Under the pieces are notes generated by a model. That model did no database searches. It was given only the letters and a program-made list of their open reading frames with translations, and had not been told where the DNA came from. From Lingula anatina (Eukaryota; Brachiopoda; Lingulata; Lingulida; Lingulidae), in the NCBI RefSeq assembly GCF_001039355.2, contig NW_019775830.1, positions 117,403 through 181,402 of the forward strand: 64,000 nucleotides of DNA, written 5' to 3'. Position numbers and translations under genes: made by a program. Below, piece after piece: positions 35,346 to 48,138 of the stretch. How positions within the stretch are numbered: position 1 is the first letter of the stretch; each line of letters opens with the position of its first letter.

Positions 35346-37067
35346 TTATGCATATTTACTGACAATAGATCTTCTGAAATTGGACATCAGAAAACACACT
35401 TTGATAATCATACCTCCTAGGGGCACTTTCTTGCTATGAAGCTCTCTTTTCAAAATTTTATAAGTTTTGCCAAGACCAATTAACCTTTCTACATGTATTC
35501 TCTTTGAGGCAACTCGTCTATCTCTAATCACTTTGTCTAGTTCAAGTTGTGACTTGCCCTTTAACATAGAAGGTGTGTTGACATGGACATCCCGTCCAGC
35601 AAACAAATCTTGAACCATTATTCCTCTGTCAGCCATTATGCTGTCACCAGGGCAGAAAAGGGTTTTATCTTGCAGCAAAGAGGATCTTTCAATGATCTGT
35701 CTGTCACTTGTACTCCCTCCATAAGCCTCACATACATATGTACACACGCCCCTTGGACTGCAACCAATAACAGCCTTTAACATGTTGCGGTTTTTGTAAG
35801 TAGAAAAAGTGGCACTTTGATCTGCAACATTGTCAGGTTTGTGGATAGGGATTTCTGTAGCATCTAAGATCACTCTTGTTTTAGGGAATTTTGCTTTGAA
35901 GTCTGTAGGCATGTGCTCCTGAACAGTCTCTTTATCAGGCCAAAAGTCTATTTCTGACAGCTGATAATCATACATAAATACATAAATACTACCCACGTGT
36001 TAACTATCTTCGAAACAGTAGATGAAGAAAGTTTAAACAGGAAACCAAGGTCCTTATCATCTTTGGCGAGACGAAGCTTGATGAGGGTTAAAAAAAGGTG
36101 ATCCTCAACAGAAAGAGATTTAGATTCATAATTCAAACTGTATGCAGCTGGACCAAGCACATTAAAAAAAAGTGAAATGTTCGTAGTTCTCAAATCCTGT
36201 ATAATACATAATGGCATCTGGATTGTTTACAAATTGCTGGACCGAATATTTGCTTCCAGCATCCGTCAAAATGCTGCACTGCACCCCAGCCTGCACAGGT
36301 TCCTCTGCCTTCACTATTTCCTTCACCTCCACTGCATCACTGATCTCTACTGGCTCTGTCACGATGACTTCTTCATTACCGATTTCTGGCACAGGCACAT
36401 TCTCAGGCTGTAGTTCTGACCGCTTCTGGGCTCTTTCAGCTCTAGCAGTGACAGATGGATCTGCATTGTTGGCTTTCTCAACAAAATTGAATATTGTTGG
36501 CACTGCTGTTGATTTCAAACATCTATAGTTACCTGCAATATAAATCAAAACTTAGTTTTCTTGCAAGGCATTCAACAGTTAAAAGAGGATGCATATTTTA
36601 TCATTCACTTGTAGCATCAAGAAAATAATGTAATCAACCTATTTTACTAGTTACTTGCCTTTGCTTAGATAGTCAGAATCCAATAAAAGTTATACTTGAG
36701 GGTAGCCAATGATTGATTTCACCTAACCAATCAAGGAAACGGTCTTGAAAGCGTGGGTTAATAATAGAAGTGCAAATGACGGGATCCTTGCCCCCCCCCC
36801 CTACAAGTGCATTAAAATCTCTTACTAATGAAGATAAATTTAGATAATAAACAACATATCCTTACCAGTAAATGTCTCTCTATAATCAGAGGGGGTGAAG
36901 TGCTTCGCACACACGACACTGTACCGACCAGGATTCCAAAGGCGTTTGGTCTTTGTGCAGACGCGATTAATGGCCACCCTCCACTTCAAATGAAGCCCCG
37001 AGTCCTTAGGAAAATTGTGCCCACCTTGCCGACTTTTACATTCAGGTACACAACAATACTGAGGCAT
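35346..37067 (-). CDS. THAP-domain DDE transposase (ISL2EU-type), one apparent 1-bp frameshift
   Basis: Three exons: 37067-36866, 36532-35993 and 35960-35346. Exon 1 starts MPQYCCVPECK and has the THAP zinc-finger pattern (C-x4-C ... CAKHF). It splices in phase 1 to exon 2, which continues with the CLKSTAVPTIF element that typically follows THAP, then an acidic linker and a helix-turn-helix region (LSSSTVSKIVNTW). Exon 3 is a DDE_Tnp_4-type domain: first Asp in ILDATEIPI, second in SIMADRG, Glu in HVERLIG; it ends SKYA. Total about 450 residues. Exon 2 is 540 bp where the phases require 539: the surplus base is most simply one in the A8 run at 36164-36171 (plus strand), which breaks the frame. 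That could be inactivation or a sequencing error. Confidence 0.8.
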
Positions 37068-37433
37068 GTTTATTACGAGCAGTGCCGCTGTCCCACGTGT
37101 ATTATTCGTAATATGGCGACTGCGAAAGGACTTCCAGGACTGAATTCACACTAGCGACACCTGGCGCCAAGCGGGCTGGTATACCTCATTACAAGATGGA
37201 GGCAATTCTGTGTCATAGCAACCACGAGGGACCGCGAGAAATTGCGTTATCCATGCAATAGAACAAAAGGATTTCAATGAGGCATAGCGCGCGCTACCTT
37301 GATAATAAGTTGTTCAGGCTCCCGTGGAGCTATCAAAACAGCTTATCTGAGACAATGGGCGAATGTTTACCCGAACGCACATAGCTTCAAAGGAAGATGC
37401 CGCGTTACTCGTCCTTCTCTTATTATGTCCATG

Positions 37434-39454
37434 ATGTGATGTAATTCTTAGTTGGATTCCGGCCTACTTAACCCAGAATGAGGCTCTCATTTTAAGACTT
37501 ACTCTCAATGTTAAATTGGTGAACTTTGATCGTTCATATCAAACAGACCAGAGGACAATTACTTGTGACAACCACTTGGTCATATTCACTTGGGTTTTTA
37601 GCATCAGCCAATGGGCCTCAGGATTTTCTAGAGCTGATGGTGATTTTAACAGCGACAATACCAACACTCCTCCAACGGGCTGCAATTTCAGTTTACACCA
37701 GATACATGTTGTAATAGGCATATTTAATCGTCTGTATCGAGTACATCTGTGAACAAATACGCATGACAACTGTTTGTTGATATTCACTTACGTATTTAGC
37801 TCAGGAAAATGGCCATCATAGGAATTTTCTAGCGTCAGTGGAGACTTTATCAACAATGGTGGTGTACTATTTTTAAAGCAAATTTGCCTACTGGAATACT
37901 ATGACCAATATGTACCAGTTCATTAATATACAGTCAGAATTCTTGTATAATAAAATCATTATCGACACAAATAAAGCCATTATATTCATATTACTTTTAG
38001 AGGTCTCAATTTGAAAGATTTGATAACCTAGAAAAGGGGGCTTGGGTAGCATTGCTCACCTGTTGTGTTCAAAGCAGGTGTCTCAATTAATGCAATTAAT
38101 GTGCTTTCAAAAAGAATTTTAATTTGTCACTGCTATATTTTCATTAAAATTTCTTTTTCTACTGTTGTCTGGATTATGTTTGAAAAGACTATTAAATACT
38201 TTTTCAGCTTTTATGATTTCTGCAAAAACGTAAAAATTTAATTAGAGGCCTGCCAAAATTATTTTTCATAAATAAATTGATTCATCCATAATTATCCAGT
38301 TAAACAAAAAGTTTTAATCAAGCTCACTCAGCTTTAATGCTAATGGAAGGGGGGGGGAGTAATAATCACCAATAGCTTACAATTTTTTATCCTTAGTTTT
38401 CATAATTGGAAATAATTAGAAAAACAGCAATAATGCTCTTTAAATATTCTATTTTTCTTTATTTTTGAATGAAAGCCTCACTTAAATCTTTATAATTGTC
38501 AAAATCTACAAATCATTTGTCACTCTGATGCTAAATGAAGTTCATGGTGTCTTTTTTCAGAAAATAATACATTTATAAGGTAGTGATTTCATTTTCATTT
38601 TAAGAACATCAGACTCAATATCACAATACAAAGTATGATATATAAAAATCTGAATTGAATGCATATTTAATCGTCATAAATCAATTTGAATTCTTAAACA
38701 AAATGCAAAATGAAAGATACAATAAAACTTGTTGACTTTAAATCAACATTTTATTTTTATCTATAAGGTATGTAAGAAAGGAGTTATAAAATTTCTTGAC
38801 ATACGCTGTAAAGTTGCATTATGAATTAACATTTGTACAGTAAAAATTAATTGGAATTTCTATGATATAAAAACCTGTAAGCAAAAGGATAAATACACTG
38901 AATGATGAATCCATAAAAAAAAAAAAACTTTGATTGCTGAGTGTTTTTTATAATTGCTGTAAACTTAAGCATGGGTTAATAGATTTTACTCAGCAAACAG
39001 CTCTACCTGCTTGTTTCTTCCAGTTCATATGTGCATTGAAAGCCTTTCTTGCGTTCTATCCTCTTGTTGAAAGTGTGCAACATCACAAAGAAAAAGTATC
39101 AATTATCTGTTCCATTATTGCCATTTACACACTTCACAGTACAATAATTAAATGGTTTATTAAGTATGTAAAAATTTTATTCCTGTCCATGATCTCAATT
39201 CTGTCTGCAGCTATATGGGTATTAAAAAATTACTAGAAAAAAATGTTCAAGTTCTCAAAATGTCATGCACTTTCAGTAATAAAATCAGACTAGTCAATTG
39301 TCATTAGAGCTTAAATTCTTGCAGCTCCCCTTTTCAAAGACAAATACAATAACTACACCTGTGAAGATCATATCTGTTTTAGTTCTATTTGCTATTTTCT
39401 ATTAAACCACCTCAAAGGGCTCTATGACTGTTTGAAGATCCAGGTAAGTTCTGT
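37434..39454. other. AT-rich intergenic or intronic stretch
   Basis: No coding exon was recognised. The open frames at 37516-37787 overlap on both strands and show no family features. There are short homopolymer runs (A12 at about 38917, G9 near 38350) and much simple A/T sequence. Confidence 0.5.
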
Positions 39455-39510
39455 TCAATCGCTGTCAGTGGACAGATTCATCCGATAACAAAGCCATTGC
39501 AACTCCTTAC
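39455..39510 (-). CDS. Possible terminal exon, uncertain
   Basis: A good acceptor (GATTGTTTTTCAG) is followed by a frame that would complete the phase-1 codon of the exon at 40461-40224 and encode GKELQWLCYRMNLSTDSD, then TGA at 39455-39457. This would make a short secreted protein of about 110 residues. It is equally possible that this is chance and that the upstream exons belong to the TNFR-like gene. Confidence 0.25.
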
Positions 39511-40223
39511 CTGAAAAACAATCAGAACTGTAGCTGCAGCTCATATATAATAATTAGTGTAAGAGAGGTGCATTTATCGCTGATAAAATCAGCATCAATA
39601 CAAGAAAAGGTCCTTGATGGCCATTTCCTGTCACTAAATACCTATGTTGATATAATTAAACAATTATCAAGTTTAATTATCTACCGGTGTGAGAGATACA
39701 GACGATCAAATTTCATCATTTTAGGAGTAAATTAAGGAGCTTACCGATTGTTTTACCCAGGGGTAATCCTAGAGAGGGGTAAGAAACGTCCATTGTTCTC
39801 GTCAGTGAGGCTAACCAAATTCAGGGTATGTACGCACAGACAGAAAACCATGTATTGTGGGAACGTTACTTATGAAGCCACTGGTAGTGCTAGGGTCGTA
39901 GTGCTAGTAGTAGATATCAGCTAGATATAATATTCCTACCCCTGGGCGACCTCAGCAATAATAAACTGTTTAATCTTCTTATGGGTGCCCAAGACATAGA
40001 CATTCTTAGAATGGTTATGTGTTTTGTAAATAGATGCTTAAAACAAAGAGAACAGGCCCTCTATTAATGCATTGTACTCTCTCCAATGTACTCATTCTAA
40101 TTCATCACCTTCATGTATAGATTGCCATCATACATTCCTTATATAACTTATTATAAAGTAACTTATTGATATTATGCTACATGTAAACATTGAAATCATG
40201 TATATTTATATTTATTTATATAC

Positions 40224-40678
40224 CTGTTTGTACTGTTGTAGTTAGATGTAATTGTCTTTGTCTTTGATTGTACCTTATTTGTAAAGGTGTATCAATAAAG
40301 AATCCATCATCTATCAGCCTGTAGTCTTGAACAAGCACCTCCTTGACGAGTGAACAGTTGTCAAAAACAAAAGACCCAGGTGTGGTAGATCGACTACTGT
40401 TCGCGCGTGCCGCAAAGACCAAGCCTAATTGCCCCTCAAGCTCACAAACTAATATCCAGTGCTGACGGTTAGGCTCGTCATAATCATATAAGTAGCGCGT
40501 TTCCACCCCGTTTTACCCTAGGCTAGTCTGGGCGTGTCGGCCATCTTGTGACGTCATGCTGACTGTAAGAATAGTGCATCAATTTACACTTTACTACATG
40601 TAAACACACAAAAGTCGGAGTAATGGTTAAATTTTGACTTACCAGTAGAAGCAGTGGAAGTGAATCAGTCAACGCCAT
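40224..40678 (-). CDS. Two exons starting with a signal-peptide-like sequence; unknown protein or 5' end of the TNFR-like gene
   Basis: Exon 1 (40678-40643) encodes MALTDSLPLLLL and stops at a consensus donor GTAAGT. A second open segment uses acceptor CGTCAG and runs 40461-40224 to donor GTATAT. Joined in phase 0, the product begins MALTDSLPLLLLHWILVC, a convincing signal-peptide core. It continues with about 66 residues (including ARANSSRSTTPGSFVFDNC and IRYNQRQRQLHLTTTVQT) that I do not recognise. The acceptor lacks a good pyrimidine tract; a start six codons earlier (after GACGAG) is also possible. The segment ends in phase 1, which suits either the terminal exon at 39510-39455 or ectodomain exon a of the TNFR-like gene at 29371. 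A CRE-like TGACGTCA lies in the intron at 40549-40556. Confidence 0.4.
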
Positions 40679-40744
40679 ATTGCACAATATGTAGCGATTT
40701 GGGGGGAGAAACGGTGTCACGTGTACGGTCCGGCCACACACCGG

Positions 40745-42323
40745 CCAGCCACTACATGTACAAATAATTTACCCAATATCAATGGCGTTCTACTTCTACT
40801 AATCCTAAACGTTCTACTGTAGTGTAGATCTACAGTATTTGGCAGAGGTGTATTGATACCGTCGTCAATTACTGTTAGTTTTAAGTTCTAACTCTCCCAG
40901 TCAGACTGCACTGTGTAGTGTTTTACACAAACTACGATCGGCTGAAAATGTGCGGGGAAATCCCCGAGTCAGAGTTGATATCGAACTGACGATACCAAGC
41001 TGATGTTACTTTTAAGTTTTTCTTGGATATTCTGCACGCGTTTGAAACTTCCCTTCAGTTATATTCTTATCTTCAATGTCAATTTTATTCACTGGATTTA
41101 TTTTTCTCACACTCTGTATTACTTCCGTCTGATACCCGGATTCCTGCCTCCAATAAGCGAAGAGCAAGGCGAGGCCAACATCGTCAGGCAGCCAATGTCT
41201 TCGATAAAATATTGCAAGTATTGGCTGATTATGACACAATCTTGGTCTAATTTTGTGTTAAATGGACGGTAAATGGGGTTAAAGAATTTGCTATTTGATA
41301 TTGGTTGATTTATGGGTTAGAATAGCTCTCCGTTTGTCGACTTATTCCCAGAGAAAGAGGTAAAAAAGATGGCGTGACGTGGAGACTTTCCAAATAATAA
41401 CGAGAACGTTGCCGGCGCTGAGTGTTTAATTTTGGCCAGTAAACAGACAGAAAACTCTATGGCTATTGCTGGACAACAACAACAACAACAACAACAGGGT
41501 GGTGATAGAAACGCTGAATCAATGGAGTACGCAGATGGCAATCCACCAACGGAACAAGTTAACGTCTCGCACCGATTTCGGGGTCCGCAGAGGATGTCAT
41601 CCATAAAAATAAAAAAGTGTGGTCTAACTTCCCTCACCACGAAACGTGACAGCCATCTTGGATTTTGTCTGTTTCTATGGTTACGTAGGCAATTGCTATT
41701 TCCACATCATGGATAACTTTGATCAGCAGACTGAACTGTCAAATGATATATAATTCAGGTCTGTGTATAAAGGGGACACTAAACTCCAAACTCCTTAAAG
41801 ATGCATACAAAGTCAATTTTTTGTCACAAAAACCAACCAAATGCAAGCATATAGTTTCAAGTAGTATAACTAAGAGAATTACCAAAAGGCATTGTTTAAT
41901 TTTACCCGAAAATGATGTTTGAACGGATTTTTCTGCTGGCATTCTATGCTGTATGTCAATGGGGCAGGAAAGATTGGCCACGAAAGTAGGTTAAATTAAC
42001 AACCAAAAATTTAAAGAAAGGAGCAGTCCAAAGGTCTTTTATGGCTGATCGAGTGATCTATTCAGTTTATCCCTTGGCATGTCGAATTTATTTGAGCCAT
42101 ATAAGAATCTTATCAAGTAGAAGTGGTTTACAGTTGTTACTGGGAATCCACGCTCCAGTGATGCTCGGTTCGTATGTATTAAGTAAAGCACTTTTTTGGG
42201 ATTTGCCGCTCACCTATTTATTGCATAGCCCGCTGGATCATTCAGCTGAGAGAGAGAGAGAGGGTGAGGTTATATATTTTAACTCCTGCTTTTGCTTCCT
42301 TTGAAGTGTCCTTCACATCTCTG

Positions 42324-42354
<31 letters not shown>

Positions 42355-43560
42355 GGGGGCACCACAACCCAGAAAATCTCTAACCGTGAAGTCTTTTATA
42401 CTTTTACTAATCTTTGTTAAAATATTTGTGTGCGTGATATCACCATCGTCATGTGTCAGGGCTGGTTCAGGCATCGACGATCATGGTCTTCCAGTTTACT
42501 CTATTTTCAGTTCATTGGATGAGCTCATTATTGTACAGTGATAGGCTATATCTTTCCAATAAAAAAATGAACGTTTGTGTTGTTTTTTCCGACTCATCAA
42601 GAAACAAATTAAGTGAAAAGTTTCACTTTCAGCGGAGTCCATGATATACCATTATGTATAATATAAATGTATAGTGACTTTTTAAATAATCGTTTAAAAA
42701 TAGTACAATCGCTACTTTACATATTCACATCGTGCCAAAGTTCATGATGATGATGCGTCAATCAATACTTTCTCTGAGAGGTCAACCTGACGTAACCGTG
42801 CAAATGCATTTCAGTCCTTTGAGGGCAGTGCCGGTAGTACCAGTGTTATGGTTCTTAACACTATCGGTCAAGCTTATAGTAACCCCAACCCTCTGTCACC
42901 AATTATCATGAAATAGCACTCTCACTAATGTACTCAGTAGTATAAACACACTTGACAGCAGTGATCCCTCTGATCAGTAGACACACAATGTATTTATATC
43001 AGCACACTTAGAAATAAAGTTAGTTGTTGTAGTCAAGTCCTTCTTGGAGTTGNTCCTATCCAGGTACTATGTTCCCCTGGGCCAGAAAAATTGTCAAAAA
43101 GTTTCATTTTGTTTAAGTACTTGGTGCAATGGAAAGCAGGATCCCCCTCACCCCCCACCCCCCAAAATCCGTCCCTGCTTGATAATATCAATTTTACTTG
43201 ACCAAAATTTTGATTATTTGATTGATGAAAACTGTTCTGATTTAAAATTTCCATAAAAATTTATCACAGTCTAAATAATGGTAATTGTTGCCGAAATGCT
43301 GCAACATGTACAAATAGCTATGACAGCTCTTTTATATATATATTGGATATCAAACCATGGATCGATGAACACGGGATCATGTTTAAATATTATCAAACGT
43401 AAAATGAATTCTCAATATCATTTTGAAACACTCGTTTTCTAATCTTGCCTATTATTTTTCGACATCGAGGCTAGCATAAGGAGGACGACAATCTTCTTGG
43501 AAAGGCAGGGCTAGAAGGGGAATCCCCTTTTATTTCTATTTAAAGCAATGACGGAGAGGT
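40745..43560. other. Region without a confident gene
   Basis: It contains a polyglutamine-type (CAA)n frame at 41459-41716 with no family features, a G22 run at 42338-42359 after (TG)n, an (AG)n run near 42250, and a single N at 43053. A frame at 41083-41250 ending in VFDKILQVLADYDTILV looks protein-like but has neither clear start nor splice partner. Confidence 0.4.
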
Positions 43561-44308
43561 TATCCAATCAAAGCTCGTGTTTTGATGACGTCACATGGCA
43601 TTGATCGAAGAAGAAGAGACCTAAATGGCGGGACTGCAGGTGCCGTAGTCAAAACAACAGGTATTTACTCGAAAAGGACTACCGAATGCTTACCTTAATT
43701 GTAATGACAGTTGTGTTACACAATCGAGCATCTAATTATCTATGCGTTGTCAATTTATCTATCTTATTATAGGGAAAAATAGATGATTTTGTGGTGGCAA
43801 ATATGAAACTGATCGCCCATCTTGGATTCCTTGTTCCACACGGTCTTTGTTTACATAGGCGCTGCAATCTGTGGTTGCATTTACTCATTAAAACTTATGT
43901 TGTCTAAAGTTTTCCTTCACGATTAAAGGGAAATTGTTTTTGATTGCGACTCCTCTTGTCACTGAAGTTATTATTATTTTTTTGTTTGTGTGTTATTTGA
44001 GTTTGAGCAAGATCTTGAGAAGTTGCCAAGTTTCACTTTTGGCCAGGAAGTGGTTATAGTAGAAAACTATTGTGACTTTTCTTCTTACAATGTGATTTTA
44101 TTAAATATCATCAGTTAACGCTAATTATTAGTGATAACAATAAAACCAAAGACATTGCAGTTACGACACGAAATTTTACATCTCGATGGAGATATATATC
44201 TGTGACAGCTATTAGTATAGTATTTAATTTCACACTCTTTCAGGTGATTAGATTTTAACAAGTATTCACACGAACAGGACATTCATGTAGAGGAATTTTG
44301 TAGCCAGC
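43561..44308 (+). promoter_or_regulatory. Probable promoter and 5' UTR of the NIK-like gene
   Basis: A CCAAT box (ATCCAAT, about 43563-43569) and a CRE palindrome TGACGTCA (43586-43593) lie just before a likely non-coding first exon ending ...AAACAACAG with donor GTATTT at 43661. A second untranslated segment starts after TTTCAG at 44243 and leads into the start codon at 44309. Transcription start positions cannot be read from sequence. Confidence 0.45.
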
Positions 44309-47300
44309 ATGCCCACCCCATACGGTAAGTTAATACAGCATTTATGTGATTGGTATTAGAAAAAAAAAGAATATTTATTTGCCAACTTAATTATTGCCTT
44401 GACTTTGTTTGTTAAACACATTGCACTACTTCAGTTACGCCATTTTCAGAAGTTTACTGTCTATTGCATGGAGAGGTTAAACAGTTTATAAAGATGACAA
44501 GTATAACAGAGTCCAATTCACATCAGGTTTAGCTTAAACTTAACATTGTTTAAATTTAACCACACGGATAGATCGCAAGGACATGCTATGTGTAAATTGA
44601 CTCCCACAGGAATATGGATAAGATTTCCTAAAGAAGTTATAAAAGCCTTGTTGTAGGCTCACAACTCCCTTTGTTATAGTTGGCAACATTCCAATGATTT
44701 TGTACAGGTATCTATATAGGTCTACTAGTAGATAAAATCTTACAGACTAAATATAGGGTAAATTGAATTGTCATTTAATGCATTTTTGGTGGTTTTAATT
44801 TTAACCTATTAAAATTGATCTTATTAATCAGTATATGTATATATATTATTGATCACACAGATATAGAAGAAAAACAGATCTCACTGAAATGAAAATAACA
44901 TATCCATTTAATTATATACTGAGAAGTGGCTGGTGCCAAAAGAATAATAAGTTGAACCCTCTGCTAGATTTTACTTTTTCGCATTTATTTAGTCAAGCTA
45001 AATTGTTTTGTCTTGAGTAAACATTCATTGTGGCGCGACTTGTGAGTTTAGGATAAAAATCAATTGTTGTATGAAAATGTGGCATTTGGAGTTGTTTTTT
45101 ATTTGTTCACCAAGGCATGTGATTCATATCGATCGAAGGGCATTGTTGAGTCCATAGGTTATATGAATATTGAGTAGTGACGCATTGAATGTAAGGAAGT
45201 CAATATGCTGATAAAAACTGTTAAAGAAAAAATATTAGACTTGCAGTGATTGGATGTAAATCAGCCAATAAGGCACAGTAAACTACATGATGATAGGAGA
45301 AGAATTGTGAACCTGAATAAGGTTTGCCAGCCCTCAGCCAGTGGGTAATCAGTAATGATTGTTTTTACTTGATAAAAATTGACCCGAAGTGGTAGGCATT
45401 GTTTGTTGGTGAACAGGAAGCTAAGGGTCAAGTAACTAGCAAATGACTTTTTCATTTCTTGAATCAAACAATTTATGAGTAATCATTTTTTAGAATTCTT
45501 TCTGTTTCACTTTGAGAGTACATTTTTGTTCAGTGTATTTGGGCAGTTGCCAACAGTAACAAAGCAGCTTTACAAGTCTGTATAGAGAATATTTTTACTT
45601 CAGGTGAATTTATGACTAAATTATTTTCAGTAGTATCATCTTATAAAAGAAAATAGGCTTAGGAAATAGAAAATAAATAAAATCAGGTGATCAGCCTGTG
45701 CAGGTTTGTTATTGTTATGGTTCACCTAGTAAATGTAGACAATGGCTGGTCTTGCTGTAGAAAGTACAGAATTTTACAAGATGAAAAAAATAAAAATTAT
45801 AAAATTAATTATTAATTCAGTGGTTTTCAAATTATCACTTTGTAATTCCAGAATTAGAGTGTGATGTGGGCAGCCACACCCAAGACCCTCCCCGAATTGA
45901 GGGAGGTATGCCACCAAAGTTGATCCCTAGAGCAGAACCAGTACCACTACCCGAGGGGCTCATCTCAGACCCAACAGGTGGCCAAAACCTGCTGGCAGTT
46001 AAAGTGGCAGTTAAAGGACTCGGTGGTGGTGACTCACAAAATGAAAACCCCAGCGAGGCAATGGAGACGGGTATTCAAGATGGTGGATTGGGTACCCAGG
46101 CAGATCAGAGTGAGGGCTTGGCTCCTAACAATATACAGAGTCATAACAGACCCTGTGGTTTCCCAGTGACGCCCCAGGCTCCAGATTTCACTGCTTTCAG
46201 TGAAGACACTTCTGTTGTGGCACCAGCTGATGTCAAGTCCACAAAGGCCCAGTTTACAGAGGATGAAGAGCTAGAGCCAAAGAAGAAGATGGTAATGTTG
46301 GCTGTGAATGAACCAGTGGGACAAGATCTCTCCGCTGAAGCCAAGATTGTGATGCAGGACGTTTGTGAAGCTACGATGGAAGAAAATGGCAGTCAGATTG
46401 CCGAGGAGCTGGGAATAAACCTGGTGACCAATGAGAACCAGGAAGACATGGCGTCAGTTGGTAGGTGGCTGCCATTGATACAATGTTTCTTTATCAAGGT
46501 TCAAACAGATTTCTTTAAAATTTAAAGAATAGAAACTCAATTAGGTAATATTTAACATTTGGCTTGAGAGTATACAGGTGTGAAGCTTTGCTAGAAAACA
46601 ATTGTGACACCTTTCCTAAGTTTTAATCCCCATTCAAGTGTTGGATTCCCAAAGTTCATCCAGTGTTATACATGGGAGTCAGAGAAAGTTACAGGAGATG
46701 TGTTCAGCTGTCTTTGATAATTTTTAAGAATTGTTGTAAGCAAAAAGAAAGTGTCAAGTGGCAAGGAGTGTTAATGTGACATTTCTTATCAAAACTTGTT
46801 TTTGTTTCTATTACAGCTGACACATTAAGTGTAGGAGTAGTTGGTTGCCTGGGTCAGCTTGAAGGAGGTGTGGAAAGCATGAGCATCCAGGAAGCTTCTG
46901 GTGTGGTCAGCCAGGGGGAAGAATTGGCACAGGTAGGAAAAAGTGAAATGGCTGTTACTTTTACTGTGAATAATGGTTTTTAGGAATAATTAATTAATTT
47001 TTGCTAATTATGTGGGGAAAAAGTCTATTAACATTAATTATTTAACTAAAACTATGGTTTGACTAGAAAATCAGAATTTAACTGAATAAAATGACTGTTC
47101 TTTCTAGTTGATTGAATGATGTTGCATGTTTTTTAAAATTTATTTAAATATATGTATTACAATGGAAATGTATATTTGTTTTTTAGGAGCCTGTAACAGT
47201 AAGTCTGCAAATGACTGAAGATGCAGTTCAAGATAACCAACACCAGGTGTCAGCAGATGAAAGCCAAGGGGAGCCAGAAGCAAGACAAGCCAGCAAAGCA

Positions 47301-48104
47301 GTCAGACCACAGTTTCTCAAGATGCAAAGTATCCCATACACAGCTACTACAGAGTCCACACAAATCACTGAAACACCCATTCGACCTTCTATACAAGAGG
47401 GGACAGAAGCACAGGAATGCGTGGAACAGATGGGACAGGGATACTATGAGAGTATCATAAAGAAGATGGAGGAACTGGTCAACGATGCTGAGAAGCGTCG
47501 GGGGCTGAGTAGAGAAGTGTTACAACAACTGAAGAGGAGAGCAGGTAAATTGTAATTACAGATAAATGATAGGGAAATACCATTCACTTGTATCAAGGCT
47601 ACCAAATAGCAACTTAACTTTGTATCTTCCTATAGGATTAAAAATGTAGATGTACATAGCCATGATGAAGTGAAAAAAGGTTTTACTTCAAGTTGTAATT
47701 TGTGATTTTATCTTCTGAAGAGAAAAATGTTTTCATTTTCTATGATGCTGTCATTGGTTTTAAGTTACTTGAGCACTTTCTGATGTATTACATATATTAT
47801 TTCAGATAACATCTCAAAGCATTTGAGTGGTCGCTATTTAGATGAGTTTTTGCTGAAGGAGAGCCATAAACTAGATTTGATACTGAAAAAGCTGAGCCAA
47901 AGTTTGGAGCTCACAGAGAGTGACAGTAAATGGCTGTTTGATATAGGTATGATAAGAGTTTTTGCTTAAATCAGATGATTAGACCTGGGGTGGGACAGAC
48001 ATGTGAAAAGAGATTTTGAAGCATGAATTTGCACCGATTGATTACTGAGAAATCAGTAAGGTAGAATAAAGTAGCAGTTAGGTTTTATTACAGATAAAAA
48101 CTTG

Positions 48105-48138
<34 letters not shown>

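Larger units (their letters stand above)
32162..37433. mobile_element. ISL2EU-type DNA transposon, 5.27 kb, nearly complete
   Basis: Terminal inverted repeats of 31 bp (CATGGACATAATAAGAGAAG...) occur at 32162-32192 and, inverted, at 37403-37433; a shorter match (ATGTGCGTTCGG) recurs further in on both sides. The flanks allow a 2-bp AT target-site duplication with these ends, or a 3-bp GTG if the repeats begin two bases further out. Inside lie a spliced THAP+HTH+DDE transposase on the minus strand, a YqaJ-type nuclease remnant on the plus strand and a 189-bp triplication. THAP-DDE transposase plus YqaJ nuclease is, from memory, the hallmark of the ISL2EU (formerly IS4EU) superfamily. Confidence 0.8.

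Noticed and set aside
41432-41716. Open frame with a polyglutamine run (CAA repeats)
   Set aside because: The first ATG is at 41459, no family features follow the repeat, and no convincing donor or partner exon was found. Listed only as part of the non-genic region.
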